9,690 nucleotides of DNA, from NCBI GenBank assembly GCA_016875645.1, contig VGPE01000094.1, positions 1 to 9,690 of the forward strand, written 5' to 3'. The DNA is from Chloroflexota bacterium (GTDB taxonomy: Bacteria > Chloroflexota > Limnocylindria > Limnocylindrales > CSP1-4). Of this stretch, positions 5,486 through 9,690 are shown piece by piece. The notes under the pieces are model-generated. The model was not told the DNA's origin. It ran no database searches and saw nothing but the letters and a program-made list of their open reading frames with translations. Position 1 is the first letter of the stretch; every line of letters starts with the position of its first letter. A program made the translations under genes and the position numbers.

Positions 5486-6272
5486 GCCGGCGGTCGCCCA
5501 GCGCGCCCTGCCGCTCGAGGAAGGCCAGCGTCTCGCGCCACGCGTCGGCCGAGGCCTCGGCGTACTGGTCGGCCAGGATGTCGAAGAAGCTGTGGCGTGT
5601 CCCCGGATAGATGAGCACCCGGTGGTCGGGATCGGGCCAGCGGGCCGCGAGGGCGTCACGGAACTGCTCGACGCCGGCGACCGGGATGTACTCGTCGGCG
5701 CCGGCGAAGATCCCGAGGAACGGCGTCGCCGCCCGGTCGAGAACGTCGATGGGCACGGGACTGCCCCAGACGATCGGGCCGACAGGGCGGCCGTAGAAGC
5801 CGACCACCCCGGCGAGGTCCAGGCCCTCGGTCGTGGCGAGGAAGCCCAGCCGCCCGCCGAGGCAGAAGCCGATGGCGAACAGTCGGTCCGCGCGACCACC
5901 CCCGGCGGTACGAAGGTCGGCGGCGGCCGCCCGCGCATCCGCCAGCAGCGACTCGTAGCGAAGCAGCGGGATGTGCGGCTCGGGATCGAAGTCGGGCCCG
6001 TGGCGTCCGACCCCGGCGGTCCTGCCGTACCAGTCGACCGCGAGCGCGTCGAGGCCGAGCTCGGCGAATCGGTCCGCCAGCTCCACGTAGAAGGGATGCA
6101 GGCCGCGAATGTCCGGCAGCACCAGGATCCCGGCGCCCGTCGGCTGGGCGGCCCGCGACAGGTAGGCCCCGAAGCGGGTGCCGTCGGCCGACTCGAGCAC
6201 GCGGTCCTCGCCGTCGACGGAGGCCCCCGCGATGGGGCGGATCGGCGGCCGGCTCTCGTCGTCAACGCACAT
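5457..6272 (-). CDS. Dienelactone hydrolase family protein
   Basis: A 271-residue alpha/beta-hydrolase of the dienelactone hydrolase family. Characterised members open the lactone ring of dienelactone in chlorocatechol degradation, but many homologues act on other esters or lactones. The Cys-Asp-His triad is visible: nucleophile C137 in GFCLGG, D193 in AGADEYIP, and H227 in GTRHSFFD. PDIRGLHPF (53-61) is the usual segment after the first strand, and DWYGRT (80-85) is also characteristic. The start is the ATG at 6272, supported by GGAGGG (6280-6285) 8 nt upstream and by the length. It begins within the last four codons of the cyclase-STAND gene (11-nt overlap), so its translation is probably coupled to that gene. 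Its 3' end overlaps the convergent SDR gene by 29 bp. The first about 20 residues and the last about 12 are polar and probably disordered. Confidence 0.93.
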   Translation of the reverse strand: MCVDDESRPPIRPIAGASVDGEDRVLESADGTRFGAYLSRAAQPTGAGILVLPDIRGLHPFYVELADRFAELGLDALAVDWYGRTAGVGRHGPDFDPEPHIPLLRYESLLADARAAAADLRTAGGGRADRLFAIGFCLGGRLGFLATTEGLDLAGVVGFYGRPVGPIVWGSPVPIDVLDRAATPFLGIFAGADEYIPVAGVEQFRDALAARWPDPDHRVLIYPGTRHSFFDILADQYAEASADAWRETLAFLERQGALGDRRPTSGSGRSS

Positions 6273-9200
6273 GCGCGGTCCCTCCACTGATCGCCGCTCG
6301 GGCCGCCGCCAGCGCCCGGGTGTCGACATCCGCGTCGTAGCTGGCGACCAGCGGCACAAGCAGGTCCCGGCCGTGCGCCGAGGCCGCGGGCGAGAGTCGC
6401 GTCAGGCCGGTGGCGGCCAGCAGCTGCACGAAGCGCGCACCGACCGCGGCGGCTTGCTCGAAGGCCGCGAGCAGTTGGCGTTCCGCCTCGTCGGTCTCTC
6501 CCATCGACGCAAGGAGGTCGGCCCGCTGGGCCCGCAGGATGGACGCGTCCCACGCGTCCTCTGGCGCGATCGTCAGTGCCTCAACCAGGGTCGTGATGGC
6601 GTCCTCGAGCCGGCCGGCCAGCGCCTCGGCGGTCGCGCGGAGCCCCAGCAGCTGGGGCCAGAACACCGGCGGTGTCGGGATCTCGCGGTACATAGCGACG
6701 CCGCGCCGGGCCTCTGCCAGACCTGCGGGCGCATCACCGAGCGCGGCGGTCGCCACTCCGCCGAGCACGTGCCCGATCGCACTCCAGATCTCGTACTGAT
6801 GCGCGGAGGCGACCGCGACCACCTCGTCGGCGCGCGCCCGCGCCCGGTCGAACCGGCCCTGCCACAGGTCGAGTAGCGCGACGTGAAACGTGCCGTACGC
6901 GAGCGAGTACGGGTGCCCGAGTCGGGCCGCGAATTCGAGCGCCGTCGCGGCGCGCCGCTCGGCCGTGCGCGGGTCGCCGAAGACGAAGTGGAGCAGCGCC
7001 GAAATGGACGCCGCGGCAACGCCCGGGTTCGGACCCAGCCGGAACGGCACGGACCGGTACTGCTCAGGGTCGAACAGCTCGATCGCCCGGTCGAGGTGCA
7101 TCAGTCCCTCCCGCGCCTGACCGGCGAAGGCCAGCGAGGGCCCGAGGATCACGTGCGCCTCGAGACGCAGCCCAGGATCGTCCTCCTGCTCGGCGAGCCG
7201 CATCAGCTGGTGGCCGATCCCGAGCGTCCGGTCAAGCTCGCCGCGATACAGGTGAAAGCTCGCCTGGCTGCGCAGGACGGGCAGCCGGCGCGGTAGCGCA
7301 CCGGCGGCGTCGACGAGTGCGATGGCCTCCCCGTAGAGCCGCTCCACCTCGCCCGTGTACCCGCTGATGGCGAGCAGTCCGCGGGCGACACTCAACCGGA
7401 GAGTGATCTCCTCCTCGGCGCGGGCGGCGTCCGGCGGTGACTTGGTCATGACGTCGAGCAGGTCGTTGATCAGGGCGAGGGCGCCCTGGTACCAGCCGCG
7501 GGCCTCGTGCAGCGGCCACAGGGCGTCCAGGAGCAGATTGAGGTGGGCGAGATCCACGCGCCCCACGAAGTGGCGCCAGGCGGTTGTCAGGTTGCCAAGT
7601 TCGGCGGCCAGCTGGTCAAGCGCGGCGGAGCGCCCCTCGGAGCGGAGATCGGCCAGCCTCGAACTCGCGAGCGCGGCGTAGTGGAGGGCGTGGGCCTGGC
7701 GCAACGATGCGGCGCGCGCCGCGTCGGCGTCGAGCCGCTCGGTCGCGTAGTCGCGGATCGTCTCCAGCATCGACAGGCGCTGCCCGCTGCCCCCCGCGAC
7801 GCTGCGGACCAGGCTCTTGGCGACGAGGGATTCGAGCGGCTCGATCACGTCCACATCGGCGAGCCAGGCGAGGTCCGCGGCGACCGCCTCAACCGCGTCG
7901 ATGGTTGCCGACGGGAAGATCGAGAGCAGGGCGAACACGGAACGCTCCTCCTCGTCGAGGAGATCGTGGCTCCACTCGATCGTGCCGCGGAGCGTCCGCT
8001 GGCGCTCGGGCAGGTCGCGGGCCCCGCCGCGGAGGACGTCGAGTCGGCTTCGAAGTCGATCGCGCAGTTCCTCGACCGAGAAGAGGCGGAGCCGTGCCGC
8101 CGCGAGCTCGATGGCAAGCGGCAGGCCGTCGAGCCGCGCGCAGATCTCGGCAACGACGAACGCGTTCTCGTCCGTCAGGACGAACTCCGGGTTGGCCTCC
8201 GCCGCCCGCTCAACGAACAGCCGGACCGCCTCGTACGTGGTGACGCCGGTCGCGGTGAGGGTCCCGAACGCGGGATCGGGGAGCGACAGTGGCGCAACCG
8301 GCAGCAGCTGCTCCCCGCGCACGCGGAGCGCCTCGCGGCTGGTGACGATCAGGCGCAGGCGAGGGCAGGTGCGGAGCAGTTCGGCGACCACGTCCGCTGC
8401 ATCCATGACCTGCTCGAAGTTGTCGAGGACGACGAGCAGCTCGAGCGGCGCCAGGTGCTCCGCGAGCGCCGGTCGCAGATCTCTGCCCGCCGGGACCGCA
8501 ACGCCCGTGGCTCGCGCGATCTCGCGAAGCACGCCCTCGGCATCCTGCACGCTCGAGAAGTCCACGAAGAAGGCGCCGTGCTCGACGTGATCCACCTCGT
8601 CGGCCGCTGCCTGCAGCGCGAGCCGGGTCTTCCCAATGCCGCCGGGCCCCGTGAGGGTCACGAGCCGGACTGCGCGCGCCTCGAGGTGCCGGCGGATCGT
8701 CTGCAGCTCGGCGGTCCGACCGACCAGCACGGACGGCTGCGTCGGCAGGTTGTTCGGCGTCCGGTCCAGCGTCCGAAGCGGTGGGAACGCCGTTGCCAGG
8801 CCGTCCGCGGTCACCCCGAACAACCGCTCGGGCGCAGACAGGTCCTTGAGCCGGTGCTCGCCGAGGTCGCGCAGTCGGATTCCCTCGGCGAGAGCGGGCC
8901 GCGCCAGGGCGCACGTCGCTTCCGACGCGACGATCTGGCCGCCGTGGCCGGCTGCCATCACCCGTGCCGCCCGGTGCACGTCCAGGCCCACGTAGTCGTC
9001 CGCCGAGACGTGCGGCTCGCCCGTGTGGAGGCCGAGCCGGATCCGGACCGGGGCGCCCTCGGGCCAGGACGCGGCTGCGAGGTCGCGTTGGATGGCGACC
9101 GCGGCCTCCACCGCCAGCGGGGCCTGCGCGAAGACGGCGAAGAACGAATCGCCCTGGGTGCTGACTTCCACCGCGCCGTGCCGGGCGAATGCCCCGCGGA

Positions 9201-9327
9201 CGATCGCCCGGTGGCGTTCGAGCACGTCTGGGTAGCGATCGCCCAGCGCCTCGAGCAGCCGGGTGGAGCCCTCGATGTCGCTGAAGTAGAAGGTGATCGT
9301 TCCGGTGGGCAGGGTGGACGCGGTCAT
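6262..9327 (-). CDS. Class III nucleotide cyclase domain fused to STAND (NB-ARC-like) ATPase and TPR repeats
   Basis: A 1021-residue multidomain signalling protein. Residues about 8-180 form a class III adenylate/guanylate cyclase homology domain (ITFYFSDIEGSTRL) with metal-binding D17 and D60, GLHTGE (99-104) and transition-state R122. Residues about 195-470 form a STAND/NB-ARC-type ATPase with VGRTAEL (202-208), P-loop GPGGIGKTR (227-235, K233), Walker B LLVVLDNFEQ (297-306), sensor-like TSRE (329-332) and GLPLAIELAA (401-410). Residues about 540-1000 are alpha-helical, TPR-like repeats. The C-terminus ends in such helices, with no LuxR-type HTH visible, so the output may be the cyclase itself or a protein contact. 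Ser56 sits where cyclases usually have the purine-selecting Lys, and His118 replaces the catalytic Asn, so activity is uncertain. The ATG at 9327 fits the family N-terminus; an in-frame TTG at 9423 is less likely. The protein is cytoplasmic, with no membrane segment. Confidence 0.9.
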   Translation of the reverse strand: MTASTLPTGTITFYFSDIEGSTRLLEALGDRYPDVLERHRAIVRGAFARHGAVEVSTQGDSFFAVFAQAPLAVEAAVAIQRDLAAASWPEGAPVRIRLGLHTGEPHVSADDYVGLDVHRAARVMAAGHGGQIVASEATCALARPALAEGIRLRDLGEHRLKDLSAPERLFGVTADGLATAFPPLRTLDRTPNNLPTQPSVLVGRTAELQTIRRHLEARAVRLVTLTGPGGIGKTRLALQAAADEVDHVEHGAFFVDFSSVQDAEGVLREIARATGVAVPAGRDLRPALAEHLAPLELLVVLDNFEQVMDAADVVAELLRTCPRLRLIVTSREALRVRGEQLLPVAPLSLPDPAFGTLTATGVTTYEAVRLFVERAAEANPEFVLTDENAFVVAEICARLDGLPLAIELAAARLRLFSVEELRDRLRSRLDVLRGGARDLPERQRTLRGTIEWSHDLLDEEERSVFALLSIFPSATIDAVEAVAADLAWLADVDVIEPLESLVAKSLVRSVAGGSGQRLSMLETIRDYATERLDADAARAASLRQAHALHYAALASSRLADLRSEGRSAALDQLAAELGNLTTAWRHFVGRVDLAHLNLLLDALWPLHEARGWYQGALALINDLLDVMTKSPPDAARAEEEITLRLSVARGLLAISGYTGEVERLYGEAIALVDAAGALPRRLPVLRSQASFHLYRGELDRTLGIGHQLMRLAEQEDDPGLRLEAHVILGPSLAFAGQAREGLMHLDRAIELFDPEQYRSVPFRLGPNPGVAAASISALLHFVFGDPRTAERRAATALEFAARLGHPYSLAYGTFHVALLDLWQGRFDRARARADEVVAVASAHQYEIWSAIGHVLGGVATAALGDAPAGLAEARRGVAMYREIPTPPVFWPQLLGLRATAEALAGRLEDAITTLVEALTIAPEDAWDASILRAQRADLLASMGETDEAERQLLAAFEQAAAVGARFVQLLAATGLTRLSPAASAHGRDLLVPLVASYDADVDTRALAAARAAISGGTAHVR
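6280..6285 (-). promoter_or_regulatory. Internal Shine-Dalgarno for dienelactone hydrolase
   Basis: GGAGGG on the minus strand lies inside the final codons of the cyclase-STAND gene, 8 nt before the hydrolase ATG at 6272. It supports that start and allows re-initiation by ribosomes ending at the TGA at 6262-6264. Confidence 0.65.
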
Positions 9328-9387
9328 TGCCGTCCAGTCTCGCGCCCCGGACGGTGTCGCGCCACGCGGCAGTGCGGCGGGCCCGAG

Positions 9388-9425
9388 GATTGCGCGGTCG
9401 AATGATCGCCGGCCGCCGCGCAATC
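9388..9425. promoter_or_regulatory. Perfect 10-bp inverted repeat in the divergent cyclase/CocE promoter region
   Basis: GATTGCGCGG (9388-9397) and CCGCGCAATC (9416-9425) are perfect reverse complements separated by 18 nt. They sit in the 147-bp gap between the cyclase-STAND gene (start 9327, minus) and the CocE-like gene (start 9475, plus). The arm centres are 28 bp apart. They could be two half-sites of one operator, or a hairpin in either leader transcript. No clear -10/-35 pair was identified around them. Confidence 0.45.
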
Positions 9426-9474
9426 AATGGCACGTTTTCAGTCCACCGACTGCAGCCGCTGAGGCCGACCGCCC

Positions 9475-9690
9475 ATGCGAATCGAGCGCGACGTCGAGAC
9501 GCGGACCCGCGATGGCGTGATCCTGCGCTCCGACATCTACCGGCCGGACGCGGCCGGCGGCCCGTTCCCCGCGATCCTCGTCCGCACGCCGTACGGCAAG
9601 GGCGGCAACGAGAACGATCCCTACCTCGGCTTCGAGCAGATCGTCGAGGCGGGCTACGTGATCGTCGGCCAGGACGTCCGTGGCCGGTTC
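9475..9690 (+). CDS. CocE/NonD (X-Pro dipeptidyl-peptidase S15-like) hydrolase, N-terminal part
   Basis: The first 72 codons of a gene that continues past the window edge. The protein begins MRIERDVETRTRDGVILRSD and continues IYRPDAAGGPFPAILVRTPYGKG, then ends GYVIVGQDVRGRF. This is the characteristic N-terminus of the CocE/PepX (peptidase S15) alpha/beta-hydrolases: the 'v.trDGv.L.adiyrP' strand pair, the 'fPvil.rtPYgk' strand, and the 'qDvRGrf' segment that contributes to the active site. The nucleophilic Ser, Asp and His would lie beyond the window. Family members hydrolyse esters (cocaine esterase), beta-lactam acyl esters or X-Pro peptides. The ATG is preceded by GAGG (9461-9464) at 10 nt. 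The gene is divergent from the cyclase-STAND gene and shares its inverted-repeat-bearing upstream region. Confidence 0.85.
   Translation, partial: MRIERDVETRTRDGVILRSDIYRPDAAGGPFPAILVRTPYGKGGNENDPYLGFEQIVEAGYVIVGQDVRGRF

Noticed and set aside
5477..5503. CGCTGG / CCAGCG inverted repeat after the SDR stop as a terminator
   Set aside because: The loop is 15 nt, there is no U-tract, and most of it lies in hydrolase coding sequence.
4424..6553. Open frame of 709 codons on the minus strand spanning the second SDR, the hydrolase and part of the cyclase gene
   Set aside because: It runs out of frame through the hydrolase and cyclase genes and antisense to the SDR gene. Its product has no recognisable domain, and the true frames have intact catalytic motifs.
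7507..9405. Open frame of 632 codons on the plus strand opposite the cyclase-STAND gene
   Set aside because: It is antisense to a gene with clear domain motifs, its translation is Arg/Gly/Glu-rich low complexity, and stop-free antisense frames are expected in DNA with high third-position GC.
1..9690. tRNA or rRNA genes, CRISPR repeats, transposase, phage or defence-gene signatures
   Set aside because: I looked on both strands and saw no direct-repeat array, no tRNA-like cloverleaf with conserved T-loop, no transposase or integrase motifs and no terminal inverted repeats.

Overview
The window is about 9.7 kb of very GC-rich, densely coding DNA with strong G/C preference at third codon positions, several GTG starts and Shine-Dalgarno sites of the GGAGG type. 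The long class III cyclase / STAND ATPase / TPR protein, the actinobacterial-style citrate synthase, and the mix of SDR, PhyH, nitrilase and CocE-type enzymes suggest a bacterial chromosome from Actinomycetota or a GC-rich Chloroflexota lineage. That placement is inferred from family content and composition, not from a marker gene. There is no RNA gene, CRISPR array, transposase or phage gene, and no stretch above 300 bases lacks a gene.

Layout, left to right. A hairpin (31-57) lies downstream of a minus-strand SRPBCC/START-like protein (86-529). A 121-bp divergent gap separates it from a plus-strand nitrilase-superfamily amidohydrolase (651-1364). That gene converges, with an 18-nt gap, on a minus-strand series: a PhyH-type Fe(II)/2-oxoglutarate dioxygenase (3589-4554), an SDR oxidoreductase 8 nt downstream (2807-3580), a candidate 25-codon leader ORF (2699-2776), and citrate synthase gltA (1383-2702). 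A divergent promoter region with two abutting palindromes (4591-4613) separates the dioxygenase from a second, plus-strand SDR gene (4694-5485). This SDR gene overlaps tail-to-tail by 29 bp with a dienelactone hydrolase (5457-6272). The hydrolase start codon lies inside the end of a 1021-residue cyclase-STAND-TPR protein gene (6262-9327). A divergent gap with a perfect 10-bp inverted repeat then leads to the 5' end of a CocE/PepX-type hydrolase (9475 to the window edge).

How the genes may work together. Dioxygenase plus SDR is a hydroxylate-then-oxidise arrangement, and the divergent SDR may act on the same or a related substrate. The dienelactone hydrolase is translationally coupled to the signalling ATPase. 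The flanking hydrolases (nitrilase, CocE/PepX) and the lipid-type SRPBCC protein make this look like a small-molecule catabolism or detoxification neighbourhood embedded in core metabolism. No substrate can be named from sequence. The features most worth a second look are the altered active site and missing HTH of the cyclase-STAND protein, its 11-nt overlap with the hydrolase, the leader ORF and palindrome ahead of gltA, and the inverted repeats in the divergent promoters.
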